Source: Stenotrophomonas sp. HITSZ_GD
GTDB taxonomy: Bacteria > Pseudomonadota > Gammaproteobacteria > Xanthomonadales > Xanthomonadaceae
Direction of reading: 5' to 3'
Length of the DNA stretch: 64,000 bases
Assembly (NCBI RefSeq): GCF_029543105.1
Contig: NZ_JARQXB010000008.1
Coordinates: 62,001-126,000, forward strand
The translations under genes and the position numbers were made by a program. Under the pieces are notes generated by a model. The model worked only from the letters and a program-made list of their open reading frames with translations. It searched no databases and was not told where the DNA came from. Position 1 is the stretch's first letter; each line of letters starts with the position of its first letter. Below are positions 49,204-61,311 of this stretch, in pieces.

Positions 49204-52200
49204 AGCCGCTCTACCTCGCCGGCATGATCGAACTGTGCCTGCTGGCCACGCCGGCGCACGCGCAGAACGCGACCCAGCAGCTGGTCAACCAAGGCAACTA
49301 CTGGCACGACCAGGGTCGCGACGACCTCGCCGCCGATACCTGGCGCAAGCTGTTGAACATCGACCCCAACCAGCCCGATGCGTTGCTGGGCCTGGGCCAG
49401 ATCGAGTTCGCCCAGGGCAAGGGCGCCGATGCACGCAAGCGTCTGCAGCAACTGCAGGCCGCGCATCCGAACGCGCCGCAGACCCAGCGCCTGCGCCTGG
49501 TGCTGGGCGGCAACGCGGCCGCGGCGGGCGCCGACCCGCACCTGGCCAATGCGCGCCGCGCGGCCGCGGCGGGGCGGTACGTGGAGGCGGTGCGCGAGTA
49601 CGAGTCCAGCTTCGGCGGCAAGGCGCCGCCTTCCAACGTCGCGCTGGAGTACTACCAGTCGCTGGCCGGCACGCCACAGGGTTGGGAGAAGGCGCGCGAT
49701 GGCCTCACCCGCCTGAAGGCCAGCGAGCCGGACAACACGGGGGTGGCGCTGGCGCTGGCCCAGGTGCTGACCTATCGCGAGCCGACCCGGCGCGAGGGCA
49801 TTGCCCAGTTGCGCGCGCTGAGCACGCGCTCGGACATCGGCGGCCCGGCCCGCAATGGCTGGCGGCAGGCGCTGCTGTGGCTCAACGCCGGCCAGGGCGA
49901 TGCCGATCTCTACCAGGCCTGGTTGAGCGCGAACCCGAACGACGCCGAGGTGGCCGCCAAGCTGACCCAGCTGCGCGAGCGCCGGACCGCGGCCACCGCG
50001 CAAGACGTCGAGGGCGTGGCGCTGGGCGAGGGTTTCAAGGCGCTCAACGCCGGCAATCTCGCCACGGCCGAGCAGCGTTTTACCCAGGTGCTGCGCGCGC
50101 GTCCGCGCGACAGCGAAGCGCTGGGCGGCTTGGGCTCGGTGCGGCTGCGCCAGCAGCGTTTCTCCGAGGCGCAGGAACTGCTGCGCCCGGCCGCGGCAGC
50201 GAACGCGAAGTGGAACAGCGCCTACAACAGCGCACGCTATTGGCTGCAACTGCAGCAGGCCGATGCGGCCAGCAAGCGGGGCGATATCGCCCAGGCCACC
50301 AGCCTGGTGCAGGCGGCGGTGAAGTTGCAGCCGAACGAGCCGGCCGGCTACGCCGTGCTGGGCAACCTGCAGGCCGGCAGCGACACGCAGGCGGCCGAGG
50401 CCAGCTTCCGCAAGGCGCTGTCGTTCGCGCCGGACAACGCCGCCGCGCTGCAAGGCCTGGTCGCGCTGTATAGCCGCCAGGGCCGCATGCAGGAAGCCAC
50501 CGACCTGTTCAACCGCCTGCCGGCCGCGCAACGGCAACAGGCCGGCGGCGAAGCCATGCTGCGCTCCAACGTGCAGCGCGCCAAGGCGCAGCAGGCGCTG
50601 GAAGCCGGCGACGCGGTGACCGCGCAGACCGAGCTGGAAGCGGCGATGGTCGAGCGGCCGGGTGATCCGTGGATTCGCCTGGACCTGGCGCGCCTGTACC
50701 TGCAGGCCGGCCGCCCGGACCAGGCGCGCAGCGTGATGGACGGCCTGCTGGCCGTGCACGGCGATACCGCCGAAGCGCAGTACGCCAATGCGCTGTACGC
50801 GCAGGAAACCAGCGACTGGGCCACCGCTTACGCGAGCCTGGAGCGTATCCCCGCCGCTGCGCGCACGCCGGAGATGACGCGGCTGCGCAATATCGCCTGG
50901 GTGGAGCAGCAGGCGCGCGCCGCGCGCGGGCTGCAGCAGCAGGGCCGTGCCGGCGAGGCGCAGGCGCTGCTCTCGCGCACCGAGGCGGCACTGGGCGACC
51001 AGTTCGACGACCCGCAACTGCTGGCCGCGCTGGCGGGCGCGTGGGCCGACAGCGGCAATTCCTCGCGCGCGCTCACCCTGGCGCAGCGCCTGGTCACCAC
51101 CGGTAACCCGGGCACCGAACAACGCCTGCAATACGCCGGCGTGCTGCTGCGCGCGCACCAGGACGCCGAGCTGTCGGCGGTGCTGCGGCAACTGCACGAC
51201 ACCACGATGACGCCGGAGCAACTGCGCCGCTACCAGTCCTTGCGCAGCGGCTACGTGCTGCGTCAGGTGGATGCGCTGCGCGAGCTGGGCAACCTGGAGG
51301 GCGCCTACGACGCGCTGGCGCCGATCCTGGCCCAGCAGCCGCAGGATCCCGACGCCTTGTCCGCGCTGGCCCGCCTGTATGCCAGCGCTGGCGACCAGCG
51401 CCAGGCGCTGGTGATCTACCAGCAGATCCTGCAGCGCCGTCCGAACGACCTGGATACGCTCGTGGCGGCCGCCAACAGCGCCGCCGCGCAGCAGGACCTG
51501 GACAGCGCCGAGGCCTACCTGCAGCGCGCACTGACGCAAGCGCCGCAATCGCCGGACGTGCTCGCCGCCGCCGGCCGCGTGTATCGCGCGGCCGGCAAGA
51601 ACCGCAAGGCCGAGCAGTACTTCCGCGCCGCGCTCACCGCGCAGCAGCGCGATGCCGGCCAGCTGGACAACGGCCTGCCCGGCGCGCGCGGCCCGGCTGC
51701 CTATGCCTCGGCCGCGCGCCCGCTCAATCCCTTCGCGGGCATGACCGGCCCGATGCGCGGCTCGGCGGCGGTGTTGTCCGACACCACGCCTTACCCGGCT
51801 ACGTTGCCACCGCCGGCCGCTTACCCGGCCGCCCCGGCCGCGACCTACGCCGCGGCGCCGGCCTATGCGGCCGCCGTGCCTGCACCGGCCTATGTGCCGC
51901 CCGCACCCGCCGGCTACGCCGGCGGCGGCGACCTGCCACCGCCCGTCAGTGCATCGAGCGCCTCGCTCGCCACGTTGCCGGTGCCGGGGCAGAGCGCACG
52001 CGTGCCGGCACCGGCCTATGCCGCCGGCGTCCTGCCGGCCGGCCGCGGAAGCGAGGCGCGTGCGCAAGCCTTGCCGCCGCGCCGCAGCGGCAACACCGTG
52101 CTGGACGAACTGCGCGAAGTGCAGGCCGACAACAGCAGCCAGATCGCCGGCGGCGCGGTGTATCGCGCGCGCGATGGCGAATCCGGCCTGGGCCAGCTGG

Positions 52201-53723
52201 ACGACATCGAAATGCCGGTGCAGGCGGATTTCGCCGTGGGCGACGGGAAGCTGGGCGTCAACCTGACGCCGACGCTGATCGATGCCGGCGCGGTGCCGAC
52301 CGACTACACCATCGCCAGCCGCTTCGGCGGCGGGCCGGCGGCGGCGATCTCCGACGCGCTGGCCACCGATCCCACGCAGATCGACAACCTCGTCGGCACC
52401 ACGCTGTACCAGGGCCTGCTGACCACCGGCGACAACGCGGCCACGCGCAACTACCTCTACGAAGCAGCCGTCGCCAACGGCGATTTCCAGACGCTGTACA
52501 ACGAGGCCGAGGGCGACACCGCCGCCGAGCGTCGCCAAGCCGCGCTCGCGGCGCTGTACGCGCAGCCGCTGTCGCAGTACGTGCTGTCCAACAACCTGTC
52601 CACGCTGCCCATCGGCACCATCGCCACGCAGCTGCTCAACGATCCTTCGCTGCGCGCCGATTTGGATGCGGCCAGCCAGGCGCAGCTGCTGGCGCTTTCG
52701 CAGAGTGCCGCGGCGACGCAGACGCCGGTGCAGTTCCGCGATGCCCTGTACTCGCTGGCCGCCACCGGCACCGCCTCCCGCCGCCTGAGCCAGGACGACA
52801 GCGGCGTGGGCGTGTCGGTGAGCTATCGCAACGGCGGTTTCTCAGCCGATATCGGCAGCACGCCCATCGGCTTCCAGCAGCAGAACATCGTGGGTGGCGT
52901 GGGCTGGCGTGGCGAGGCGGGCGACAACCTGACCTACTCGGCACAGGCCTCGCGCCGCGCGGTGAACGACAGCGTGCTGTCCTTCGCCGGCACCGAGGAC
53001 GTGCGCACCGGTCGCGAATGGGGCGGCGTCACCAGCAACGGCCTGGCGCTCTCGGCCACGCTCGACAACGGCCTGCTCGGCGGTTACGCCAACCTGGCCG
53101 CGCACCGGCTCACCGGTCGCAATGTCGCCGACAACGACCATCGCCAGGTGGACCTGGGCTTCTACGTGCATGCGCTGGAGACCGACAACCAGTCGCTCAC
53201 CGCGGGCATCAACCTGACGGCGATGCAGTACGACAAGAACCTCAGTGGCTTCACCTACGGCCAGGGCGGCTACTTCAGCCCGCAGGATTATTTCGACCTC
53301 GGCTTCCCGGTGCACTGGACGGGCCGTTCGGCCAGCCAGAAGGTCAATTGGCGCCTGGATGCCAGCGTGGGCGTGCAGCACTTCCGTACCGACGATTCGC
53401 CCTATTTCCCGACCGACCCAAGCTTGCAGCAATCGGCCTACGACGCCGCGTCGCTGGCGGCGATGCTGGGGCTGACCGATCGCTATGTCGCGCCGGTCTA
53501 CCTGGGCGAGAGCAAGACCGGCGTGTCGTACAACGTCTCCGGTGCCGCCGAATGGCAAGTGGCGCCGCAGTTGTTCCTCGGCGGGCGACTGACGTTCAAC
53601 AACGCGCGCGACTACAACCAGTTCAACACCAACCTGTACCTGCGCTTCGTGCTGGACCGCCTCGGCGCGGCCCTGGGCAAGACGCCGCAGGTGGTGAGCT
53701 CACCTTACGCCAGCGACTACTGA
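49185..53723 (+). CDS. bcsC: Cellulose export outer-membrane protein BcsC
   Basis: The 1512-residue protein has a signal peptide (MELCLLATPAHAQ-type region, cleavage near residue 26). About 800 residues of tetratricopeptide repeats follow in the periplasm (repeated GxxxxAxxxxxxAL-type units). An Ala/Pro/Tyr-rich linker (about 860-930) comes next. The C-terminal BCSC_C beta-barrel (about 1180-1512; SVSYRNGGFSADIGSTPIGF ... FVLDRLGAALG) exports the glucan. The ATG has GGAG 9 bp upstream and overlaps bcsZ. It is the last gene of the operon, facing the convergent Fic gene across 33 bp. Confidence 0.95.
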   Translation: MLRHNLKPLYLAGMIELCLLATPAHAQNATQQLVNQGNYWHDQGRDDLAADTWRKLLNIDPNQPDALLGLGQIEFAQGKGADARKRLQQLQAAHPNAPQTQRLRLVLGGNAAAAGADPHLANARRAAAAGRYVEAVREYESSFGGKAPPSNVALEYYQSLAGTPQGWEKARDGLTRLKASEPDNTGVALALAQVLTYREPTRREGIAQLRALSTRSDIGGPARNGWRQALLWLNAGQGDADLYQAWLSANPNDAEVAAKLTQLRERRTAATAQDVEGVALGEGFKALNAGNLATAEQRFTQVLRARPRDSEALGGLGSVRLRQQRFSEAQELLRPAAAANAKWNSAYNSARYWLQLQQADAASKRGDIAQATSLVQAAVKLQPNEPAGYAVLGNLQAGSDTQAAEASFRKALSFAPDNAAALQGLVALYSRQGRMQEATDLFNRLPAAQRQQAGGEAMLRSNVQRAKAQQALEAGDAVTAQTELEAAMVERPGDPWIRLDLARLYLQAGRPDQARSVMDGLLAVHGDTAEAQYANALYAQETSDWATAYASLERIPAAARTPEMTRLRNIAWVEQQARAARGLQQQGRAGEAQALLSRTEAALGDQFDDPQLLAALAGAWADSGNSSRALTLAQRLVTTGNPGTEQRLQYAGVLLRAHQDAELSAVLRQLHDTTMTPEQLRRYQSLRSGYVLRQVDALRELGNLEGAYDALAPILAQQPQDPDALSALARLYASAGDQRQALVIYQQILQRRPNDLDTLVAAANSAAAQQDLDSAEAYLQRALTQAPQSPDVLAAAGRVYRAAGKNRKAEQYFRAALTAQQRDAGQLDNGLPGARGPAAYASAARPLNPFAGMTGPMRGSAAVLSDTTPYPATLPPPAAYPAAPAATYAAAPAYAAAVPAPAYVPPAPAGYAGGGDLPPPVSASSASLATLPVPGQSARVPAPAYAAGVLPAGRGSEARAQALPPRRSGNTVLDELREVQADNSSQIAGGAVYRARDGESGLGQLDDIEMPVQADFAVGDGKLGVNLTPTLIDAGAVPTDYTIASRFGGGPAAAISDALATDPTQIDNLVGTTLYQGLLTTGDNAATRNYLYEAAVANGDFQTLYNEAEGDTAAERRQAALAALYAQPLSQYVLSNNLSTLPIGTIATQLLNDPSLRADLDAASQAQLLALSQSAAATQTPVQFRDALYSLAATGTASRRLSQDDSGVGVSVSYRNGGFSADIGSTPIGFQQQNIVGGVGWRGEAGDNLTYSAQASRRAVNDSVLSFAGTEDVRTGREWGGVTSNGLALSATLDNGLLGGYANLAAHRLTGRNVADNDHRQVDLGFYVHALETDNQSLTAGINLTAMQYDKNLSGFTYGQGGYFSPQDYFDLGFPVHWTGRSASQKVNWRLDASVGVQHFRTDDSPYFPTDPSLQQSAYDAASLAAMLGLTDRYVAPVYLGESKTGVSYNVSGAAEWQVAPQLFLGGRLTFNNARDYNQFNTNLYLRFVLDRLGAALGKTPQVVSSPYASDY

Positions 53724-53731
53724 GGATGGGC

Positions 53732-53758
53732 GAGCCGGCCGGCCCGAGGGGCCGGCTC
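53732..53758. terminator. Convergent hairpin between bcsC and the Fic gene
   Basis: GAGCCGGCC / GGCCGGCTC form a 9-bp perfect stem with a 9-nt loop. The right arm reaches into the stop codon of the leftward Fic gene. No T-run is present on either side. It is a plausible bidirectional barrier for the two convergent units, but weaker than the other terminators listed. Confidence 0.5.
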
Positions 53759-54344
53759 ACCGCCTGACGAAGCTCGCCAGCGGCGCGTAGTGGCCGCGAT
53801 CGGCCGCGCGGATGGCCTGCAGGTAGCACGCGCGCACCTCGTCGAGCGGCAGCGTACTGCCCCAGGAAAAGTGGCGCAGGCCGAGCTGCGCGAGGTAGTG
53901 GTCGGCCATCAGCCGCGAGCAGCGACCGTTGCCGTTGGGAAACGGATGTATCCAGGTGAGGCGGTGATGCAGCCGCCACGCCTGCTCGTCAGCAGGATAG
54001 GTGCCATGCAGGCGCCAGGCGGCGCTGTCGTCGAACAGCAGGGCGACCTGCATGCAGATCTGGTGGGGCGCCACGCCGATGTTGCGTTCCGTGCTGCGGT
54101 ATTGCCCCGCCCATCGCCATACCTGGCCGAACATCGCCCGATGCAGGCCGCGCAGGAACGCCTCGCTGGCCACCGGCGTGCCATGACGGATCGCGGTGGC
54201 GGCCCAGCGATACGAGCGATCGATGTTCGCGCTTTCCACCGCATCCAGATCGCCGCGCGTTGCGACCCAGCGCGGAATTAGCCCCTGCGCCTCGTCGGGA
54301 TCCAGCGGCGTCTGGCCGTCCTCGAGTCCTTCATGTACCGCCAT
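53757..54344 (-). CDS. Mobile mystery protein B (Fic domain protein)
   Basis: This 195-residue protein has a full Fic core, HPFPNGNGR with His133. Fic proteins transfer AMP (or related groups) from nucleotides to target hydroxyls. The preceding residues (LFDDSAAWRLHGTYPADEQAWRLHHRLTWI) and the opening DGQTPLDPDEAQGLIPRWVATRGDLD match the mobile mystery protein B group, which always follows protein A. No clear inhibitory (S/T)xxxE(G/N) helix is visible. The start overlaps the end of the upstream regulator by 14 bp. A toxin-antitoxin-like role is inference. Confidence 0.88.
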   Translation of the reverse strand: MAVHEGLEDGQTPLDPDEAQGLIPRWVATRGDLDAVESANIDRSYRWAATAIRHGTPVASEAFLRGLHRAMFGQVWRWAGQYRSTERNIGVAPHQICMQVALLFDDSAAWRLHGTYPADEQAWRLHHRLTWIHPFPNGNGRCSRLMADHYLAQLGLRHFSWGSTLPLDEVRACYLQAIRAADRGHYAPLASFVRR

Positions 54345-54834
54345 GCTCCGTGTCGTCCGCCTTCCATAGCGCCCGGTCGGGCACGCAACGCTCCGCTTCG
54401 CGCAACAGGTCGCGCGTGGTGTACGCCACGGGTGCTTCCTGCGCTTCCAGGCGCATATGTTGGCGAGTGCGGTTCTGTATCGACATCAGGATTTCCACCC
54501 TGCGCGTGTCGACCATTTGCTGAAGGCCACGTCGCGGTACCAACGCATAGACGAGGTCGCAATCCAGCGCCGCAGCGGCGCGCTGCAGGGTGTCCAGCTG
54601 CACGGTGCCGCGCCGCTCGCTGGCTTCCAGCTTGGCGGCGGAGGCCCGGGTGATGCCCAACCGATGCGCGAAGTCCTGCACGGACATGCCAAGCGCCTCA
54701 CGGATGGCGGCCACCCAGCCGCCTGCCGGGACGGCGCGGGCGCGGGCGGGCAGGTCGCGCAGAAGTTCGCCGGTTTCGTCCAGGCGCAGGCGGGCGAGGG
54801 CGGACAGCGGGGGATCGGATGAAGGGCGGGCCAC
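54331..54834 (-). CDS. Mobile mystery protein A (HTH regulator)
   Basis: This 167-residue protein carries a Cro/C1-type helix-turn-helix (about 51-85; GGWVAAIREALGMSVQDFAHRLGITRASAAKLEASER). The family-typical stretch TVQLDTLQRAAAALDCDLVYALVPR follows. I chose the GTG at 54834 (MARPSSDPPL) because AGGAG lies 8 bp upstream; an ATG at 54882 would place the operator-like repeats inside the gene. It precedes and overlaps the Fic gene, the conserved order for this pair. Repeats just upstream (54866-54908) are candidate autoregulatory sites. Confidence 0.85.
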   Translation of the reverse strand: MARPSSDPPLSALARLRLDETGELLRDLPARARAVPAGGWVAAIREALGMSVQDFAHRLGITRASAAKLEASERRGTVQLDTLQRAAAALDCDLVYALVPRRGLQQMVDTRRVEILMSIQNRTRQHMRLEAQEAPVAYTTRDLLREAERCVPDRALWKADDTEHGGT

Positions 54835-54865
54835 GGCGGTACTCCTCGAAGCGTGCCGTAGTGTA

Positions 54866-54908
54866 TGCCTATGGGGATGCAATTACATGGAAAATCGTTG
54901 CCTATAGG
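54866..54908. promoter_or_regulatory. Operator-like direct repeats upstream of the mystery protein A gene
   Basis: TGCCTATGGG (54866-54875) and TGCCTATAGG (54899-54908) are 33 bp apart, about three helical turns. The core of the second, CCTATAGG, is a perfect palindrome. The stretch is markedly AT-richer than its neighbours and lies 32-74 bp before the GTG start. The most likely ligand is the HTH protein encoded next door. Confidence 0.5.
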
Positions 54909-54928
54909 TAGCTATCAGGCGCGGATCA

Positions 54929-54946
54929 AGATGCCTGCAGGCATCT
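54929..54946. repeat. 18-bp perfect palindrome after the permease gene
   Basis: AGATGCCTGCAGGCATCT reads the same on both strands and sits 4 bp from the permease stop. As RNA on the leftward strand it can form a 7-bp stem with a TGCA loop, followed by TTGAT, a weak terminator. As DNA it could be a protein-binding site or a junction of the adjacent mobile pair. Confidence 0.45.
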
Positions 54947-54950
54947 GTAC

Positions 54951-56270
<1,320 letters not shown>

Positions 56271-56340
56271 GGAAGGTTCCCGTGGCGGCGCGCGCAGTGT
56301 AGGGCAGGCTCGCGTGCGGGGCTGCGAATTTCCCGACGCG

Positions 56341-56374
56341 GAAAAAACGAAGGGCGCCGCGAGGCGCCCTTCGT
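56341..56374 (-). terminator. Rho-independent terminator of ettA
   Basis: A 12-bp perfect stem (ACGAAGGGCGCC / GGCGCCCTTCGT) with a 4-nt loop lies just past the ettA stop. Read leftward it is followed by a T-run, complementary to AAAAAA at 56342-56347. It separates ettA from the permease gene. Confidence 0.92.
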
Positions 56375-56391
56375 CCACACGCTGGAGGCGC

Positions 56392-58056
<1,665 letters not shown>

Positions 58057-58293
58057 GCGGTCTCCGTGGTGTTCCTGGCGCGCGCCCGGCCGGTCCGGCT
58101 GTGCGGACAGGCGGGGCAGGGAATGGGATGGCTTCAAGTATAGCGGCAACGCCCGCGCGCCCTTCCGAGGGGCCCCACGCGTGCTGGCCTACCGACAATT
58201 AAATGGGGACGGACGTAACCGATTCCAGCCAATGCCTGTTCATCTTGGCGGGCCAAATATGTCAGCAACACCTAGCACAGCCACGGAGCTGCC

Positions 58294-58794
58294 ATGAATA
58301 CGATTCGTCTTACTGCCTTGGCGTTGACATCCCTGCTGGCACTGGGCGCCGTGGCGCCGTCGGCGATGGCCGACGACCATGGCCGTGACCGCGACCACCG
58401 CGGCTGGGACGACCGGGGCCATGGTCGTGGCCACGACGACCGCGGGCGTGATCGCCGCTACGACGACCGCCGCGATTACCGCGAGCGCCGCGAGGCCTAC
58501 CACGACGGTTACCGCGATGGTCGCCGCGACTACCGCGGCCCGGCCGTGGTCTACCGCCCGGCGCCGCGCCCGGCGTACTACCGCCCGGCCCCGCCGCCGC
58601 GCTACTACGGCTGGGCGCCGGGCCACCGCTACCGCGATTACTACGGCGGCCCGATCTACGTGGTGAACGACTACAACCGCTATCACCTGCGTCGCCCGCC
58701 GTATGGCTACCACTGGGTGCGCGATGACGTGGGCAACATGCTGATGGTGGCCGTGGCCACCGGCATCATCGCCGACCTGGTGTTGCACAACTGA
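58294..58794 (+). CDS. RcnB-family periplasmic protein
   Basis: This 166-residue secreted protein has a clear signal peptide (cleavage near SAMA-DDH). A striking repeat-like stretch rich in Asp, His, Arg and Gly follows (about 28-75; many HDDRG/RDRR units), which could bind metal ions. A Pro/Tyr/Arg-rich segment comes next. The C-terminal RcnB-type domain reads [22 protein letters not shown] and [23 protein letters not shown]. coli RcnB is a periplasmic nickel/cobalt homeostasis protein, but this family is wide and the metal role here is inference. GGAG lies 5 bp before the ATG, and a terminator follows 24 bp after the stop. Confidence 0.8.
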   Translation: MNTIRLTALALTSLLALGAVAPSAMADDHGRDRDHRGWDDRGHGRGHDDRGRDRRYDDRRDYRERREAYHDGYRDGRRDYRGPAVVYRPAPRPAYYRPAPPPRYYGWAPGHRYRDYYGGPIYVVNDYNRYHLRRPPYGYHWVRDDVGNMLMVAVATGIIADLVLHN

Positions 58795-58818
58795 GCTGCC
58801 CGCCCCGCAACACCCCCG

Positions 58819-58848
58819 ACCGGCCGCCTCGTGCGGCCGGTTTCTTTT
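58819..58848 (+). terminator. Rho-independent terminator of the RcnB-like gene
   Basis: A 9-bp perfect stem ACCGGCCGC / GCGGCCGGT with a CTCGT loop is followed by TTCTTTT. It closes a single-gene unit before the glyA promoter. Confidence 0.9.
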
Positions 58849-58942
58849 GTGCCGGTGCGCCCGCTCGTCGCAGGCCACGCGCGCTCACGCAGGCGTTCGC
58901 TCGCCCGGCACCGCCTGGCGGGCAGGCCCCTGCCGGCGCGAA

Positions 58943-58972
58943 TTGGTGGGCCGGACCGGCGCCGCCTATAAT
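58943..58972 (+). promoter_or_regulatory. Sigma-70 promoter of glyA
   Basis: TTGGTG (58943-58948) and a perfect TATAAT (58967-58972) are separated by 18 bp. Transcription would start near 58979, leaving a 42-nt leader with TGGAGAC as ribosome site before the glyA ATG. Confidence 0.75.
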
Positions 58973-59020
58973 TTCGGCCCCCGACCGCCCTTGGCCGCCC
59001 CGGCAGCCCCTGGAGACCCG

Positions 59021-60274
59021 ATGTTCCCGCGCGATGCCCGTATCGAAAACTACGATCCCGAACTGGCCCAGGCCATGGCCGCCGAAGCGGCGCGCCAGGA
59101 GGATCACGTCGAGCTGATCGCCAGCGAGAACTACGCCAGCCCGCGCGTCATGGAAGCCCAGGGCAGCGTGCTGACCAACAAGTACGCCGAAGGCTACCCG
59201 GGCAAGCGCTACTACGGCGGCTGCGAATTCGTGGACATCGCCGAGCAGCTGGCGATCGACCGCCTCAAGCAGCTGTTCGGCGCCGATTACGCCAACGTGC
59301 AGCCGCACAGCGGCTCGCAGGCCAACCAGGCCGTCTACTTCGCGCTGCTCAACCCGGGCGACACCATCCTGGGCATGTCGCTGGCCCATGGCGGCCACCT
59401 GACCCACGGCGCCAAGGTCAACGCCTCCGGCAAGCTGTTCAACGCGGTGCAGTATGGGGTCAACGACCAGGGCCTGATCGACTACGACGAGGTCGAGCGC
59501 CTGGCCGTGGAGCACAAGCCGAAGATGGTCGTGGCCGGCTTCTCGGCCTACTCGCAGAAGATCGACTGGGCCCGCTTCCGCGCCATCGCCGACAAGGTCG
59601 GCGCGCTGTTCTTCGTGGACATGGCGCATGTCGCCGGGCTGGTGGCCGCCGGCGTGTACCCGAACCCGCTGCCGCACGCCCACGTCGTTACCTCCACCAC
59701 GCACAAGACCCTGCGCGGCCCGCGCGGCGGCATCATCCTGGCCCAGGGCGCCGACGAGGACCTGGTCAAGAAGCTGCAGTCGATCGTGTTCCCGGGCATC
59801 CAGGGCGGCCCGCTGATGCACGTCATCGCCGCCAAGGCCGTCGCCTTCAAGGAAGCGCTGGAGCCGGAGTTCAAGGCCTACCAGGAGCAGGTCGTCAAGA
59901 ACGCCCAGGCGATGGCGAAGACGCTGATCGCGCGCGGCTACAAGATCGTCTCCGGCGGCACCGAGAACCACCTGATGCTGGTCGACATGATCGGCAAGGA
60001 CGTCTCGGGCAAGGACGCAGAAGCGGCGCTGGGCAAGGCGCACATCACGGTCAACAAGAACTCGGTGCCCAACGACCCGCGCTCGCCGTTCGTGACCTCC
60101 GGCCTGCGCCTGGGCACCCCGGCGATCACCACCCGCGGCTACCAGGAGGCCGACGCGGCCGAGCTGGCCGGCTGGATCGCCGACGTGCTCGACGCGCCGG
60201 CCGACGAGGCGGTCATCGCCCGGGTGCGCGAGGCCGTCACCGCGCAGTGCAAGCGCTTCCCGGTCTACGGATGA
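59021..60274 (+). CDS. glyA: Serine hydroxymethyltransferase
   Basis: This PLP enzyme interconverts serine and glycine while loading one-carbon units onto tetrahydrofolate. The 417-residue size equals E. coli GlyA, and the PLP lysine falls at the same number, Lys229, in [48 protein letters not shown] and [11 protein letters not shown] are family signatures. The ATG follows TGGAGAC; upstream in-frame codons would run into the promoter. The stop is 4 bp from the next start, so a small membrane protein is probably co-transcribed. Confidence 0.98.
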   Translation: MFPRDARIENYDPELAQAMAAEAARQEDHVELIASENYASPRVMEAQGSVLTNKYAEGYPGKRYYGGCEFVDIAEQLAIDRLKQLFGADYANVQPHSGSQANQAVYFALLNPGDTILGMSLAHGGHLTHGAKVNASGKLFNAVQYGVNDQGLIDYDEVERLAVEHKPKMVVAGFSAYSQKIDWARFRAIADKVGALFFVDMAHVAGLVAAGVYPNPLPHAHVVTSTTHKTLRGPRGGIILAQGADEDLVKKLQSIVFPGIQGGPLMHVIAAKAVAFKEALEPEFKAYQEQVVKNAQAMAKTLIARGYKIVSGGTENHLMLVDMIGKDVSGKDAEAALGKAHITVNKNSVPNDPRSPFVTSGLRLGTPAITTRGYQEADAAELAGWIADVLDAPADEAVIARVREAVTAQCKRFPVYG

Positions 60275-60278
60275 TGTG

Positions 60279-60749
60279 ATGGCCAAGGCATTCCGCATGT
60301 TCTACGCGCTGCTGGCGCTGGGCATCGGAATGCCGACGCTGCTGCTGGCGGCCGCCGCGCTGCCGGTGGGCATCACGCTCGGCCCGGTGATGCTGGCCGT
60401 GGCGCTGGGCAAGCTGTTCACCGGCCAGCTGGACGGCGAGGCGTGGTTCGTCGGGGGCTACGTCTGCGGGGCCTACGCCGGCATGGTCGCGTGGGTGGCG
60501 CTCTCGGTGCCCTACCTGCGCGGCCGGCGTGCCGCCTTCCACGCCACCCGCCCGTGGCTCTGGTGGCTGCTGGCCGCCGGCGCCGTCGCCGCGGCGATGC
60601 TGTGGTGGGCCGCCCCATACAAGACCTGGTCGCTGCTGTTCGCCGGCCCCGGCATGCTGCTGCCGATGCTCCAGCTCGCGCTGGCGCGCCTGCTGGACCG
60701 GCCCGTCGCGCCCCCGCCGTTGGCGTGCCCAGCCGGCTATTCGATCTAG
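60279..60749 (+). CDS. Uncharacterised inner-membrane protein downstream of glyA
   Basis: I do not recognise this 156-residue protein. It has four probable membrane segments (about 7-40 with one break, 60-80, 92-112 and 117-137), short loops and a basic cytoplasmic loop (PYLRGRRAAFHATRPW). No known motif is visible. It begins 4 bp after the glyA stop; the ATG is preferred over a GTG one codon earlier. The nrdR -10-like box lies at its 3' end. Confidence 0.65.
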   Translation: MAKAFRMFYALLALGIGMPTLLLAAAALPVGITLGPVMLAVALGKLFTGQLDGEAWFVGGYVCGAYAGMVAWVALSVPYLRGRRAAFHATRPWLWWLLAAGAVAAAMLWWAAPYKTWSLLFAGPGMLLPMLQLALARLLDRPVAPPPLACPAGYSI

Positions 60750-60758
60750 AATCCCCCG
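60747..60758 (+). promoter_or_regulatory. Candidate leaderless promoter of nrdR (-10 TAGAAT)
   Basis: TAGAAT (60747-60752) starts within the stop codon of the preceding gene and is 6 bp before the nrdR ATG. The spacer (CCCCCG) has no ribosome site. TTGGCG lies 21 bp further up, rather far for a -35. Confidence 0.45.
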
Positions 60759-61292
60759 ATGCACTGTCCCTTCTGCCAGCACCATGACACCCGCGTGATC
60801 GATTCGCGCGTGTCCGAAGACGGCGCCACCATCCGCCGGCGCCGCGAATGCGAGGCCTGCGGCGAGCGTTTCAGCACGCTGGAGACCATCGAGCTGAAGA
60901 TGCCGGTGGTGATCAAGAGCACCGGCAACCGCGAAGCCTTCGACGCGCGCAAGCTGCGCACCAGCTTCGACCGCGCGCTGCAGAAGCGCCCGGTGTCCGA
61001 AGAGGAGATCGAGGCGGCCGTGCGCGCGGTGGTGCACCAGCTGCGCATGTGTGGCGAGCGCGAAGTGCCTTCGATCCGCATCGGCGAATTCGTGATGGCC
61101 GAACTGCGCAAGCTCGACCACGTGGGCTACGTGCGCTTTGCCTCGGTCTACCGCAGCTTCGAGGACGTGGCCGATTTCCGCGAGGAAATCGAGAAACTCG
61201 AACGCGAGCTGCCGGTGGGCAGCGAACAGCTGCCGCTGCTGGAGATGGAGCGCGTGGCCGGCCGCGTGCCGGAGAAGCCGGGCAAGCGTTGA
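60759..61292 (+). CDS. nrdR: Transcriptional repressor NrdR
   Basis: NrdR senses dATP/ATP and represses ribonucleotide reductase genes by binding NrdR boxes. The 177-residue protein has the N-terminal zinc ribbon C3-x2-C6 ... C31-x2-C34 ([16 protein letters not shown]). The ATP-cone domain follows ([20 protein letters not shown] ... [19 protein letters not shown]). It precedes ribD, a very common gammaproteobacterial order. No NrdR box pair was recognised in its own upstream region. Confidence 0.97.
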   Translation: MHCPFCQHHDTRVIDSRVSEDGATIRRRRECEACGERFSTLETIELKMPVVIKSTGNREAFDARKLRTSFDRALQKRPVSEEEIEAAVRAVVHQLRMCGEREVPSIRIGEFVMAELRKLDHVGYVRFASVYRSFEDVADFREEIEKLERELPVGSEQLPLLEMERVAGRVPEKPGKR

Positions 61293-61311
61293 GCCTGGCC
61301 GCACCCTCCCG

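Noticed and set aside
49134-52538. A 1134-codon minus-strand frame opposite bcsC
   Set aside because: BcsC on the plus strand has clear TPR and barrel regions. The opposite frame is composition-driven.
54835-54882. ATG at 54882 as the start of mystery protein A
   Set aside because: It lacks a ribosome site and would cover one operator-like repeat. The GTG at 54834 has AGGAG at ideal spacing and fits family length.
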